This document shows, in pieces, positions 10,975 to 24,326 of a stretch of DNA of 64,000 bases. Made by a program: the position numbers and the translations under genes. Within the stretch, counting starts at the first letter, position 1. Each line of letters begins with the position of its first letter. The DNA is from Thereva unica (lineage: Eukaryota; Arthropoda; Insecta; Diptera; Therevidae), in the NCBI GenBank assembly GCA_949987705.1, contig OX465284.1, positions 106,003,163 to 106,067,162 of the forward strand. Direction: 5' to 3'. The notes below the pieces were generated by a model. That model saw nothing but the letters and a program-made list of their open reading frames with translations, was not told where the DNA came from and searched no databases.

Positions 10975-11490
10975 TTGCTTCGCCTCGCACCCTGTCGTTT
11001 CGTCTCGTTTTATTTTGCTTCTCCTTACATTCCTTCACATCACCTCGTTGCGCCTTGTCTCGTGTAGTTTCGTTTTATTGTGATTCGCCTTGTTTCATTT
11101 CGCTTTGTTTCACCTCACCTTGGTTTGATTCACGTTTTTTCGTTGCGATTCCTATCGTCTAGTTTCGTTTTGATTCGCCTTGCTTCTTCTCCCTGCTTGT
11201 TTCGCCATGTGTCGCCCAGTTGTTGCGTTTCGGTTCTTGCCGTCTCGTATAGTTACCTTCTCCCCTTGCCTTGTTTACCCGCGATTTGTCGTTTTGTTTC
11301 GATTCAATTCGCCTTTTCTCGTAACGTTTCGTTTTGATTTGCCATGTTTTGTTCGCATGTGTGGCCTCGTCTTGCTCCTACGCATTAACTCCATTCTCTG
11401 GAGTTCAACTCGCTTTATTTCTTCGCCTAGCTACCCTTCGATTTCTTTCGTCTCGTTTCGAATCGTTTCATTTCGTTCAGCGAATTGGAT
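10975..11490 (+). repeat. Degenerate TTCGT pentamer array
   Basis: For about 500 bp the sequence is dominated by TTCGT, TCGTT and TTTCG words (for example TCGTTTCGTCTCGTTTTATT) with decay. It is the complementary orientation of the ACGAA/ACGAC array at 14590-15170. The long open frames here are Ser/Phe/Val-rich artefacts of the repeat. Confidence 0.8.
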
Positions 11491-14400
11491 AGCGAGCTTT
11501 ATCGAGGTCACTTGTTCCTAAAAATAGCAGAGGCGGTAGCTCGGTAGTTCGTGAGCGCTCCTTTGAAATACCCTTTTTAAAGTTCACGTCGATGACACCA
11601 GATTGCGGCAATGGCGGTTTGGACCCAAGCTACAAGCGTTGGCGAGTTTAGTTAGTAGGAATCTGACACTACCATCTGACTGTGAACCTCCAGTGTTGTC
11701 ACTTCAACCCAATTACATCTCAACCCGCCATATATGAGGCGAAATATCAACTCGACCCAGGTAGGAGAGCTGAGTTGAGTTGAGTGGACCTAGTTTAAAC
11801 TCGACGTTTTTGACTGTGTTTGACCTGGGTTGAATCTGGTCATAAATGGGATATATGCACATACATATATATCGTGTCAATCTTAGCTGATTGTTGACCC
11901 CAAATTGGTTTACCCATTCGAAGTTTTGTTCCACCAGGTGGACTTGTGATCTGTCCTTCTTCTTTCCACTATCGACTAAATTAGAATTTTGCTTTTGTCT
12001 GGGTTTACTTGTAGTCCTATATGGGGTATAGTTGGGCAACGGCTATCCAAAGGGATAGCCGGTCCTTATGGTAGAGAGGTTGTACGTTGGAAATCAATTA
12101 AGAAAACAAAAACAAAGCCCCTGAACGGGCCATTATACACTAGGTTTACAGAGTTTACTAGTGGCTGTTGTGTTAATCGTTACTCTAAACCCTTCTCCGT
12201 TTTCCGGGCCTGAGATCGGCGGGATATCTTGGCAGAATTAGATAAGAGAGCTATCTTTAAAGCTGAAAACGAAAGATATTACATGGGTATGATCAAAGAT
12301 GAAATTGTAGATTACTGCTTGATCTCTCAGAAAAAAAAAATCCAAAGAAAAACGGTAATTGAAAACTTAATTCTCATCCAAGTTATTAAAAGCAAAACAA
12401 TTTTTAATCAAGACACAATTACCTGCGCAAAAATTTTATGATATCCTTAACTTTATTAAAACAAATTTCTCTTGTCTTTAATTGTAAGTCTCTTCTTTCA
12501 TCTAGATTAAATCTTATCTCTATAGCATCGTGTATCTCCAGCAACAACAGCCGGGGATTCACCTTAAAGAAACTTTAAACCATTCTCCCAAAAAAAAAAG
12601 GCGGCGGCAACATCATCCATAAGCAACAAAAACAGCGAAAACAAGAAAAAAAAAACACCGAAATACCAAAAACTTTTCACTTAAAAGATATGAAAATGAA
12701 TGGCAAGTAATAAAGTGAAAGTGTCAAATTTTGAAGGGTGACGGGGTGGGCGGGGGCGGCGCAAAACTTGAGTATCTTTGGCTTAATTTAACTTCGCAAC
12801 AGGAAATTTACGACATTTCCAAAATCACGGTCATATATCTGCAACCAAAAGCTTAAATATCCAACAACGAAGAAAATCATTTATCTTCCATTAGTCATTC
12901 CGAGAACACTTTGTACTTGTTGTGTCCCTGGGAGAAGAAAGCGCCGAACAGAAAAAAAGAAGTATAACCAGGGAGAAAGTGGTGAGAGGCAGATAGAAAG
13001 GGGGAGTCTCTCGTAAAAAAAGGAGCAACTTTTGGCTAACAATCAATAACAACGAAAAAAGGAGCCGTGGGAGAGACAGGAGCTGAGACGACGATACAGC
13101 AACAGCCAGCGAAAATAACAACAACAACAACAGCAACAACAAAAACAACAACAAACGTTTTCCCTGTGTTTTTATTTTCACTTTATCCTTTTTACGGGTA
13201 AAGGTGGAAAAAGGAGCACTTGAATTTTCTCCTAAGGAGCTAAACAAAAGGCTATAAACAGTGGCGGTGAAGCGTTGTTGTAGCAGAAGACACATAGCGT
13301 GTCGCGATCAGACTCGTTACCTGACGAAGAAAGAAGACATTTGAGAGCGCTTCGAAGATTCTCGTACATATAATTGTTGTTGGCCGGGGCTCCTCTGATG
13401 CTCTGCTTTCATCCACCCCTGTAAACGTTTGCCAAAAGAATATATTGAGACAGCGTAGCTGAAAGATGCCACTTTAGAGATCCTTTTCTTTGAATGGTAG
13501 CGAAACACCAGAACACCTCAACCTGTTGTGAGTGGGTGGGTGGGTGTATGCTGCTCCGGGACAAAGAACTGGATAACGGCCAGGTATACCACCACCCAAC
13601 CCCCCCCCCCCCCACTTCCACCTCATTCCATACAATATGGAACACACACAAAACGGAAAATTCTCAGGTGGGAAAAATTATCTGAGAATGGAGCAGTCAT
13701 GTTTTTCTTGAATTTGTACTTCACTGCCACTTCTGCCATTGAATCCTGCTCGCTTTTCCCTTAAGATGCTTATTGCTTATTGTTGCTTGCTACAAATCTG
13801 TCAGCTGTTGCCGACTGCGACGACGACAAAGACGCTGACTACCTTTAGCCCTTGCGTCCTGCTCGCTGTGCTCTGTCTACCCCTACAGGAAATTTATACA
13901 AATTGACTTCAAGCGAAATTCCTCCTTTTTGGCATCCTTTTCTTGAACGATGCATTTAACCTAGTGTTCACGAATGTGTCTGGAGCTCAACAATGGGTGA
14001 GGGTAATATTCTGTTAAATACTGCACAGAAGGTTCTGTGAGATTCCTAGAATTTTTTCCCCAGTTCTATAAAATATTCGTCCTTTATGGATACACCTACT
14101 GGGAAATTCTTCTTTCCTTTTTTTTGTTTCGTTTCGCTAAATTAAACGACATTTTGCTACTTTGAATGGAAGAATGATCAAGAATCTTACATTTGTGATC
14201 AAAAATATGGCAATCTATCCCATTTCCTGCTGGAAATGAAGCATGTGACATGAAATATATTTTTGCTCTCTGCTTTCACTCTACATTAAGCACTGTCTTT
14301 TTATAAAGCATTTTTCTTGGTAGAAAAATTTGTGAAACGGAGAAATTCACTTGTGTGCTTCCAAATACGTCCTAGGTAAGCGGTTTAGAACGTCTATTCA

Positions 14401-14585
14401 TTAAACTTAGAATTGGAAATTAACTGGAATGAATTGATAATTGAAGTGTGGCCCACGTGTGGACGAACTTATGTTTATCAACGTTTAATTGGAAGTTTCG
14501 ATTATTTTAAAAATATCGCTTGCAGAGGGCTAATGCGAAGGTACGCGAGGCAAGGCAAGATGAAGCTACGAGTCAAGCTAATGAG
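11491..14585. other. Intron 1: no gene; small GAGTT and CAA repeats
   Basis: It contains GAGTTGAGTTGAG repeats near 11770, a 9-bp hairpin GGCTATCC..GGATAGCC near 12040, CAA/CAG microsatellite near 13110-13155 and a poly-C run near 13600. Open frames are compositional artefacts. Confidence 0.5.
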
Positions 14586-14589
14586 CCTA

Positions 14590-15175
14590 AGAGTAAAACA
14601 AGACGAGACGAAATAATATGAAACGAAGGGCGGCAAAACGAGAGAAGGCGGGGCGAAATTAAACTAAACGTGACGAGACGAAACGACTTGAAACGGCACG
14701 GTAGGACATGCACGAAACGACACGGCACAACATGACAATACACGACACGACACGACACAATGCAACACGACACGACACGAAACGCACGACACGACACGAA
14801 ACGACACGACAAGACATGACAAGACACGACACGACACGACACCACACGACACGAAACGAAGCCAAACGAAACGAAGCCAAACGAAACGAATCGAAACGAA
14901 ACGAAGCCAAACTAAACGAATCGAATCGAGACGCAACGAAATGAAAAAACACAACACGATATGATACGTCACGACACGATACGAATCGAAATGAAGCCAA
15001 GCGAAACGAAACGACACACCACGAAACGACTCGACACAGCACGACACGACTCGACACGACACGACACTGCACGGCACGAAACGAAACGAAACGAAGATAA
15101 ACGAAACGAATCGAATCAAAACGAAACGAAACGAAACGAAACAAAACGAAAGGGAACGGACACGAAGCAGGCCGA
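14590..15175 (+). repeat. ACGAC/ACGAA pentamer satellite
   Basis: Tandem pentamers CACGA, ACGAC and ACGAA fill about 500 bp, purest from 14700 to 15160. The minus-strand open frame of 200 codons over it (SCRVVSCRVV-like) is a product of the 5-bp period, which gives a five-residue protein repeat. It faces the TTCGT array at 10975-11490 in inverted orientation. Confidence 0.9.
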
Positions 15176-15855
15176 AATGAAAACGTTGTCAAATAAACGA
15201 TCCATGATGGAGATGATAGAAGAGAGTCACCCCGCAATCTGTCTTGGATCAATTTTGTCACAATCTAAGTAGGCGATTGTCTCTGGAGGGGAAATTTCGC
15301 GTTCGTGATACTATTATGAGTACTGGAAAGAACTCCCCTTGTGTAAGAGGATTTTCACACGCATCGAATCATTTATCCTTTCCATAAAGAATATTATTGG
15401 TCTGAAATTTCACGAAACCTTATTAAAGTGTCCTGAATATTCCCAAGCATGTACTTAGCAATCATTTCGAACACTTTTATCATATAAACTTAGAAGCTTT
15501 CAAATTAAATAGAGAAAATTTGTTTAATAGAAATTGGTTTTGAAAAGATTAGACATTTTGTCATTTAATGTGACCAGTACGCTGCAATCGATTAAGGTCT
15601 ATGCTCCTTGATCTACTACCTATAGGCTAGACAAAGGACATGTCGGAGAGATATTAACGTTAGGACGAAAGACGTTAGGACGCCTCTTTGAAGGCGATCG
15701 TTTCCCTCGCCATTATCGGTCATTCATCTCAGCAGATATCCAGCCTACTCCTGAGAAACAACGCGATCCAGCTCACCTAGATCACCTTTGGTTTTCTTCT
15801 TTCATTATAGCAATTCCTTCCTCCTTCTGAGATCTTTCCAATTTCTACTGATACC

Positions 15856-16722
15856 CAGGGGCGGCGCTGTTAAAGGTGCAAATGGTGCACTTGCACCGGG
15901 CGTAATATGAAAATTTAAAAAAAATTAAAACTTCGAAAACTATCACTAAAAACTTAAAACTTCGCCTTCATTGTCATATATTAAAGGAACTGCACAGAGT
16001 CTATGTGCCTTTTTCCGTTGTCTTCTGCAAGGTGCAGCCAAACTAATTCCATTTTGTTCGCCTGATTTCGTCGTCTATCGTTTCTTGGCTGGCACGGTGC
16101 CATAGTTCTTGATTTGTAATTCGTACTAGTCGTACTAATACAGATTCCAAATTCGTCGAGAAACACCTGGATCGCCTCTGTTCTGAAGAAGTGCAAAGCG
16201 CATTCTATGTCCAGGAAGGCTTAAAATGTGGACTGTTTTTTATGCAAGATTTCCACAGTAGAAACTATTATATGCAGTGTAGAGACCATCTAGTGAAATA
16301 TGAAAGCTGAAGGTAGAACGACATAGAGAATTGTGTTATGGATATTTGAGTATGTCTATAGATTTTCGGAGTCCAGGATTGTGCTGGAAGCATTAGTTCG
16401 ATAACTACAGCGAACACCGAAAATCATCCTGGAGTATAAAATGGCATTGCCGACAGAGTTCTGTGAAAAAAGCAAAGATCGCGAAGCAAATCCTGATTGG
16501 ACAAAGGCAGGGGCGGTGCTTTCATAGGTGCAATTGGTGTATTTGCACCGGGCGCAATTGAACGAAGCGAGATTTCAGAAAAAAAGCTGATCTTTCACTT
16601 TCATATGATAAAGTAAGTTCACAGAGTATACGTGTCCTTCACTGCGATCAAAAAATGAACAGCTGATAGGGGCGTAATATGGCATAATGCACCGGGCGCA
16701 AAAAAGACAAACGCCGGCTCTG
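15856..16722. mobile_element. hAT-type non-autonomous element, 867 bp, perfect 8-bp TSD
   Basis: The target-site duplication CTGATACC lies at 15848-15855 and 16723-16730. The termini are CAGGGGCGGCGCT and the inverse of AACGCCGGCTCTG, giving imperfect inverted repeats CAGRGSCGGCGY. The 8-bp TSD and CAG..CTG ends are hAT hallmarks. Subterminal sequence has the motif GTGCACTTGCACCGGGCG. A second copy of the left terminus, CAGGGGCGGTGCT, begins at 16508, so the element contains an internal partial copy of itself. No transposase is seen; a minus-strand open frame at 15981-16196 is unrecognised. Confidence 0.85.
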
Positions 16723-16730
16723 CTGATACC

Positions 16731-19680
16731 AATGCAGTTTTAAAATTTTGCAATAAAGAATGATGCACTATAAACACACTTAAATACAAAGGACTCGTTT
16801 ACTGCCCTAGTTTTTCATGTTTTTCCCTTTAAGCCACAGGATCTCAATTTTACTTAATACAATTGTTTTTCTACTCAGCTTTATCCCATAAACTCTTATG
16901 GATTTCCTTACTGTGCTTCCTTACAGCGACAAGCACAACACAGAAAAAAAAACTCCTGTGCCTTAAGCTATGCTTTTGTTATCCACGAAATTAAGTATAA
17001 TTTATACATACATAATCCGGTTAATTTCCACTAAACAAAGCTCCACAATTAAAGCACATACACACACCAAAAAAATATTTTCCATTAAAAGGATATGGCA
17101 TGCATATATGTGTGATAGTATAAGCGTGTATATCCATTATATGCCAAAAAAGACAAAAGGACTTTGACTATGCTTTTAAATAAAGAAACGACACGGATCC
17201 TAATTGGCCCTTGAAAGGATGACACAAGACTTAGTGTGATTTCCAGACGGAGGAGCATCGCTAGTGAAGAAGAGAAGGGGCAAATCCCTGTCTTCTTCTT
17301 CTTCTATTAATTTGTCCCGATTACCATCGCTCTCTCATGGCCCCCCGTCCTTAGGAGCATGTAAATGACGAGCTGTAATTAAGACGGAGTGGATCTAGCA
17401 CGTGTCGTTGTATAGCTTTCACTTCTTATCGCTTTTACTTCTTCAAGGGATGAAGCAAAAAAGAAAGAGCGTAAAGGAAGAGCTCCTTTCAGGAATTAAT
17501 GAACCATCGTCTCAAGTATTGACAAGGACTTGAATGAATCACAACCGATACCCCCTTGTACATATTGTATATTGGGCAAACAGCCAGAAAGGATCCGCCG
17601 GGTGCTTCATGGATGTGCCTCGAAGTACTTCTTCAACTCCTGAGAGACTTCTGTGGCGCATTATAAATGCATTATGTCATCATAGAGTCGGATTTTATCC
17701 GGTTTTGTTCAAGTCCAACTTCCTTTTTTCTGCTGCTTTCTCATCTTTTATGCGGCATGATCCGCGCTGGGGTTAGTCGTTGTCTATGGTAATTAAGGAA
17801 GGGGTGAACGCTAAAGGGTAAAAACTGCAGACCTAGAGCTGCCAAGATTTTCGAGACCAGCTTCTATGGAGGAGGAGACAAATCCTTTGATAAGCTTCAA
17901 TAGAATCGAGCCGCGCACTATAGCGACCGAGGAGTCAATGGAAACGAGCTCGCCTAGAAATAAAAGGACGAAGAAGAAAAAAGAAATGCATGCAAGGATA
18001 ATAAAAAAAAGGAAAATCCTCAATTAAGAGAGCCTCACAGGATCTACACAGAGAAAAAAAACAGAGCCATGAAATGATGATGATGGCGATGATGTGAAGG
18101 GACACCCCGATTACCCCCTCCCTCTAGTCCTGTCTCGGTGTGACATCATTTTAACGAACTACCCCGCCGCCTCGACGGCCGAAAGGGGTGGTCGCGATAT
18201 GATGGCATGGGTCCTGAATAATTTATCAGCTAGAAAACTGGGCGTGTGCAGAGTTGTGACAAGTTGAAAATCAAGTTGTGTGCGACAAAATAATTACCCG
18301 TCAGTGAACACCATTTTTTTCCTTTTTTCGTCACCCCCAGCAGCAAGGACTGCGAATAATATTTCATTATTGTAGACACACAGAAAGACAGAGACAGGGA
18401 GAAGAACTAGTACCAACACATTCCAACAAATGAACAGGACAAATTGAAGCCCAGTAAATTTACCTGTTATCGATAACCTATTAGCAGATCGACAGGTCGG
18501 CGGTGTTTAATTAAAAAGCAGCACACTCCTCTGTTGAGGCAGCCACTGTCGAGTCCTTTTTTCAATCGAAAATGTCAAGGAAACAAATTGAACCTTAATT
18601 AAGCCGAATTGCTGCCATGAAAGGACGAAGTAGAAGAAAAAATAAATAAAACATCGACGAAAGTTGATTACGATTTAAGTGAAAATACACTGTCGAGCTA
18701 TACGATGAAAAGGACATTTTCTCATTTTTATTTTTAGACTTATACACTAAGACCCAGGAATATAGTCGTTAGCTCGTTTGAATTGTGTTGAACTTAATAA
18801 CACAAGAGAGTGAAGTGCCTCTTATAATCTACAATTAGTGTCAACAACTTTTTTGTTGCCCTTTCAGTACCTCGACAGCACAGGTACATAGTACAGGTAA
18901 ACTAATGAAAAATTAAAAAATGAGAAATGAATGGCTTATAACAAACATTTGATGTAGTGAATGGACTTTGTTTGTTAGGCTAACTACTAAAGCAATGAGG
19001 ATCGATATTAATCATTTTGTAATGTGAAAATGTATTGGAATGCGACCGAAATAGAGTTTGGCTAATCGAAAAACCGCTTTTATATTTTGTTACCAATGGA
19101 ATTTTTTGTTGGTTTTGAAATCAATTCGTAATTAATTAATTGATTGGTGGTTGGACCTTCATTAGACCTTATATTTGTTTTATTAGTTTTTTCAAAAATT
19201 ACCCCCTAATGTCCCTCATGAATTGAACTTTTTTTATTAAAGAAGGTTATTTTAGGTGAGAATTGACGGTTGAATGTTTCTGCTCGTGCATAATTGAATT
19301 TGGTTTTTTGTTTCATAGATTTTGACACATGTGTCAACCAGACCAGAACAGATAAAATTCTAAGTTCCAGCATGAAGTACATACGGATGCCGGTTCAATT
19401 GATATAGGAGGCATTCTTATGCAGGGAATAGATGACGGAAGGCTGTTCTTAGCTTGAAATAGGAACGTACAGCGTCAAAACGCCTGCATGTTATCCGAAA
19501 CTGGCACAATAAGCCTGACTATGTGCCTGTAACGGGCGTACCAATAAAAGCCGCACGAACTAGTCCAACCGAAGCACGGTACGCTCACACTTTTTAAACT
19601 AAATATAGCAAATATAGTATGAAGAAAACGGGCAATTATCTTGGTCACCATAAAGGGTGCCATTGACATACTCAGTAAAT
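16731..19680. other. Intron 1: nothing recognised
   Basis: It contains GA/CTT microsatellites near 17298-17312 and GATGAT near 18075. A moderately GC-rich block at 18090-18240 with a GGTGGTCGCG core stands out from its AT-rich surroundings but has no identifiable function. Confidence 0.45.
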
Positions 19681-20029
19681 CAGGGGCCGGTTCGTCTATG
19701 GCGAACGACGATAATCGTACGAAAAAAAAATTGAAGTCGAAAATTTTTGTCGACTAAAATTTTAGCGTTCTCATAGGTCGAAAAAGTTTTTTCGCGCCCT
19801 TAGTAGGAACCACAATATTTAAACACGAATAATGTTACAACAACTGCTGTAAAAATATACAAAAATTAAATATTTGAAAATTATTTATCACAATAATACA
19901 AAAACTCGATACCCCAAGAGCTTTCGAGTGCCTTTCGTCGGCTTCAGGCGAAAATTTTCAATTTTTGGACTTACGCGAACCCGAGACGAAAAGAAATTTT
20001 CGTTTTCGACATACACGAACCGGCCCCAG
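19681..20029. mobile_element. Inverted-terminal-repeat element (MITE-like), about 350 bp
   Basis: The left end CAGGGGCCGGTTCGTCTATG and the complement of the right end, CTGGGGCCGGTTCGTGTATG, are inverted repeats of about 25 bp. The interior is AT-rich with many CGAAAAT words. No clear TSD flanks it. The CAG-type ends resemble hAT elements but the class is not proven. Confidence 0.7.
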
Positions 20030-23000
20030 TTCTCGTTCAATTTCGTAGGTCAAGCAGCATTTGACATAATGTAGTATTTAGTTGGGGGACTGCTTGGTAA
20101 AACGACACTGACATTTGGAACGAGTACCAAATGAGCCATATCAAAGGCAGCCGTTCGAACTACTAAAACAAATGAAGCGTGGAGCGTGTCCACGACTTCG
20201 ATGCAACTAGTATGGAAACGATCGACAGGAATTGGGATAAATATATCACAACCGTACAATGGATTGTATTAGCGATTACAACGAAAGGGTCACCAAATGA
20301 ACCAATTTTTGGTTACGAATTGAACGGTTGGTTATGAATTGATTTTAGCCCTGCTTGATGACAACGCAAGCTCTTGGCATCCAATATTTACAAAGATTGC
20401 AAATCAAAGATTGTGTCAAAATTATTTTTGTAAGCATCTCAATTGACCTCCAAGCTAATAAATGCGAGATTTTCTTCAAAAAAAAAAAAAAAATTCGTGA
20501 AGTTTTGATTTGGATCTAAAATTAGGCAGTAGGTATTGAGGCACTTGGACCTGGGAAAAACTGGTACTTGATTTGTTCTGCAACTGATGGAATAATGAGT
20601 TCTGTCAAAACGAATTCGGTTCTATATTCCAGCAGACAAACATTGTCGATACTAGAAGAATCGATCCTCGAGGCGAAATAGGCTTTTCATCACCAGCTAC
20701 TTCCGAGTATAGCTATATACCAAGCTCAACTAGAATCATCACAAGGATACTCTAAGAGGCAGAAGAAGCATATATTTGTGGGCTTGGCGCAGAGCTTGTG
20801 CATGCATATGAGGTCTGCAACCGAAAACTATGTACAGGATATGGTAAGAACCGTAGTAACTTACAAGGCTTTTCCATATTAAGCCAAATTTCCTTGGTCA
20901 TCTGCGCTTCAGCGATGGCAACACTAGACGGTTTCTTCAATTTCATTTCACTTCACCTTGATGTAGAGGACTCCGCCATTAGAACGACGCTAAGGTTGAA
21001 ACGAATGCCTACATGGGTGGTGATCTTGGGTGAGGACATTTTATAATTTTCAACATTATTGAAGAGATTCCGGAACCGGGAATGCTTTCGGACTTCATGC
21101 TCTTCAAGATCTCGAAATTTAGGGTACGCTTCCTAAAGTACCGCAGGTTGGACTACTATGGAACAAGGATGGCTTCAAAACAAAGTGAAATCCTTCGATT
21201 CAGTAGAGACAAAATCCTGGAAACCTTAGCGTTCTCAATTCGGTTACTCTGGTTTTGGGTTCGAGCCATCGGGCCTTCAAAGGCAATGAAAATGCGGTTG
21301 CCTTGGGCTAGGCAGGGCTCTGACATTGTCCGGAATCGGCTATTGGGACATCCATTAGTTTGGTGGAGAGGGCCATTGCCGATTCTACTTTAATGAAGAG
21401 CGCCGAAGGCTGGAAGTCCACGCCTGACCTAGGTGGTCCCTTCAGGTACAAAGATGGTAAAGGAATATTGTTGGTACACAGTAGAAAGAATTTCAGGACA
21501 TTTTTGGGTTGATTACCGTGCAATGTACCCTGAACTACCATTTATTGAGAGTAGACCGAACCTGTAGGGTTTCCCTTGAAGAGAATGAGTCCGCTTTTCA
21601 TGGTATCTGTGGGTCCCTTGGATAGCTAGGTGCAGGATCTCTTAGTTCGATGAAATTCTACTCGAACAGTGATGTCGAAGTGAAAACCCATTTACAAAGA
21701 CTGTTGAGCATGTTCTGACGATTTGGAAGTATAGGGGTGTAGTAGGTGTAATACAGTATGGATGTGGCATAATTTAGCTTTGATAATAACTTTTTTAAAT
21801 TTCAGTTTTGAAATAAAATCGTTAAAAAATGTTAATGCAAAATTTCCTTACTTATATTTCCCTTCAACAAACTTTCAAGTGCACTTAATTTTAATGCAGC
21901 AATTTCGTCCTGATTTCTCAAAGCTGAAACTACCAAGCACAAGGATTTTCTGCGCAATAAATTATCTGTGCTCGAAACTTTTAGCAGGGGATGGACATCC
22001 TGTTAAATCTAGACTTAAACCCCTATTTAAAGGATTTAAAAGACATATCTTAAAAAGATTCTTGATAGTAAAAGCAGACAGTTTGCCTGGAAATTGTGTG
22101 GAGCTAAGTACCCTCTGATAGATAGTGTAAAATAGAGTGTCCTTGGGATGGATGCAACCTTGCAATGTGACGTGGCATGACTGCATGGGACATTAAATCC
22201 CTTTAATGTTTTCCTTTGAATAAAAGGATTCCCACTAATGGAAGTGATTTCGTTTTTATCAAAATAAAGAGGGCAGACACCGCATGCTTGATGCAAAAGC
22301 AAAAAAACGAAACTCGCCAAAGTAGTTTTAAATCCTTTTTCCTGACCTTATCTGAATGGGGCTTTTTGGGGATGGAAAGGGGGGGGGACTATCTTATTTC
22401 TCAGTTTTTTTCTTTCTGGTGCCACACAATCTCTCCACAGTTTTGCAGTTTAATAAATCTGCCAAGCGTAAACGTTTTGCAATTTTCACAGTCTCCGCAT
22501 GATGTTCGCAGGCAAATAAATTTCCCAAGGATGGGATGAATTATTTGAGATAAGCACGAGGATAAAACTTAGGCTGAATGGGTGTGTGTGTGTATGGTAT
22601 GTATGGCTGAAAAGGAGAGAGCTGTATAAGGAGTGAGAGACATCATTTCAAGCAAGGACAAGCTGTTGTTTGATTGATAACCCTGACGTGTATTCATACA
22701 AAGGCGCTTAAAATTTCCGTACACTCCTAAACGACCCCAGAGAGAACGACGACTTGTCGTCCTTCCAAAAAAAAAAATATATATTTGAGATAAGTTGGAA
22801 AAAAAAAAAAATAAAGATAAGACAACCATGTGCCGTTATCCACTTTGAATAGCCTTTGTAGACGTTATACATCCTCCGTACGTTTTCATATTTTATTATG
22901 CATAGCGAATTTCCCTGCTCAAATAATATCCGAGGAGCATAAAATTTTAATTTCATTCCGTAAGAAAAGTTTCTTATAGAGCTGCACCGGAACAGGAGGA

Positions 23001-23990
23001 CCATACCTAGGCATACACAGAATAGATATCCCCCGACCTGGGAGACCCTACTCAAGGATATCGACACCGATGCTCCTGAGTGCAAAGAGAAATCCAATTA
23101 TGGGCCGGCTCACACGGTCTAACTCCACTCTACTTGCTTAACTCGGAAAGTTTCCCTCAAATAAAAGTCATATCAAATATCACAGGTCGTGCGGGTTAGT
23201 AGTATTGAGATATGCCCTAGAGCCTTGCACAGAGAAAAAGGACTCTCAAGTTGAATCGAGCATAGAGAAGCACAGAGAGAGCGAGAGGATCCTGGCACCA
23301 CACCACACACCAGCAAGGACCGCTTATTTGCTTTTGGTTTCATTCGAACGCAATCAATGGTTTATTGCTCAGCCAGGACATGATCGGAAAATTTTATCAG
23401 AAGGACCTTTTTTTTGCCTTCCTACTACATATATATACATACTAAAGCAGCGGGACGTGCCTTTTTTCAAATGGGAATTGAATTTCGTATTCACAAATGG
23501 TGTAGTTGTGTGGTTTTTTGAGGGTTTTTTTGGAGGGGGGCGACGAATTTATTGCTTAAATTTTGTATTAACTGGTGGAGGGATGCGAGTTAGATATTAG
23601 GAGTTTATCACTTTGTTAGGGATGCGTTTAGGGGTGTTTGTATCGGTTTTTTTTTTGAAACTTCTTAGGCCTATTTTCGAATGTTTTGAATAATTGATAC
23701 TAATTTATTTAAGGCAAGTTGTTTTTATATATTTAGAGATAAGATTTTAAAGTTGTGGTGTTATTTTGTTATTCTAAGGGTGAAGGTTTGTCCTATTTTA
23801 AAACGTTTTTATTAGCTCGGTTTTTAGTTGAATTTATGCATACACTTGCAAACATATTTTATTAAGAGAAATTCATGGAAAGCTTTAGAAACATGAAAAT
23901 AATTTACAAAATCTATTTCTCATAATAAAGAACACAAAGTACATTTATCCCAGCTTTTCCATAGGGTGCTACAAGGTTGACTCATGGTCG
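20030..23990. other. Intron 1: nothing recognised
   Basis: It contains A-runs near 20480 and 22765-22810, a CA microsatellite near 22580 and a G-run near 22380. Several short open frames have no recognisable domain. No TE boundary could be fixed. Confidence 0.4.
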
Positions 23991-24084
23991 ACTCACAGTG
24001 GTTGCCTAATATAGTGGGCCCAGACCAAGCCGAGATCTCCTTATGACTACAGTTGTTAGTTTGGTTCTATTGTATACAGTGTTA

Positions 24085-24262
24085 GTGTGGTCAGCGGCAC
24101 ATTGGACAGAACCGGCAATAAGAAGAAAATAAACTCCGTGTATCGTCTAAGTGTCCTTCGAGCATGCTGCGCCTACCGTACTATGATCGAGGAAGTAGAA
24201 TGTGTGATCGCAGGAATGACCCACATTGATATTCTGGCGGCGGAAAGAGCTTGTAATAAGGA
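24085..24262 (+). pseudogene. LINE C-terminal relic
   Basis: The plus frame reads RLSVLRACCAYRTMIEEVEC, then VIAGMTHIDILAAERAC. This matches the R1/jockey-type segment after the reverse transcriptase (CSAYRT..VIAGxxPIDLLAxER). It is cut off at about 24262, where a hAT-terminal-like sequence begins. Confidence 0.7.
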
Positions 24263-24326
24263 TCGGCGTTTTCATAGGTGCGAAGGGTGCATTTGCACCG
24301 GGCGCAATTGGACTGGGGCGCAATTT
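24263..24326 (+). mobile_element. Fragment of hAT-like terminus
   Basis: CGGCGTTTTCATAGGTGCGA, then GTGCATTTGCACCGGGCGCA, is the same subterminal sequence as the 15856-16722 element and its internal copy at 16508. No matching second end or TSD was found nearby. Confidence 0.6.

Noticed and set aside
12891..13295. 134-codon minus-strand ORF with Leu-rich run
   Set aside because: The Leu run is the complement of a CAA/CAG microsatellite; no other signal-peptide or gene context.
14659..15261. 200-codon minus-strand ORF
   Set aside because: It lies on the ACGAC/ACGAA pentamer array; the 5-bp period makes stop-free Ser/Val/Arg/Phe/Cys repeats in several frames.
23205..23600. 131-codon plus-strand ORF
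   Set aside because: Trp/Phe/Gly-rich tail from T- and G-runs; no domain or conserved pattern.
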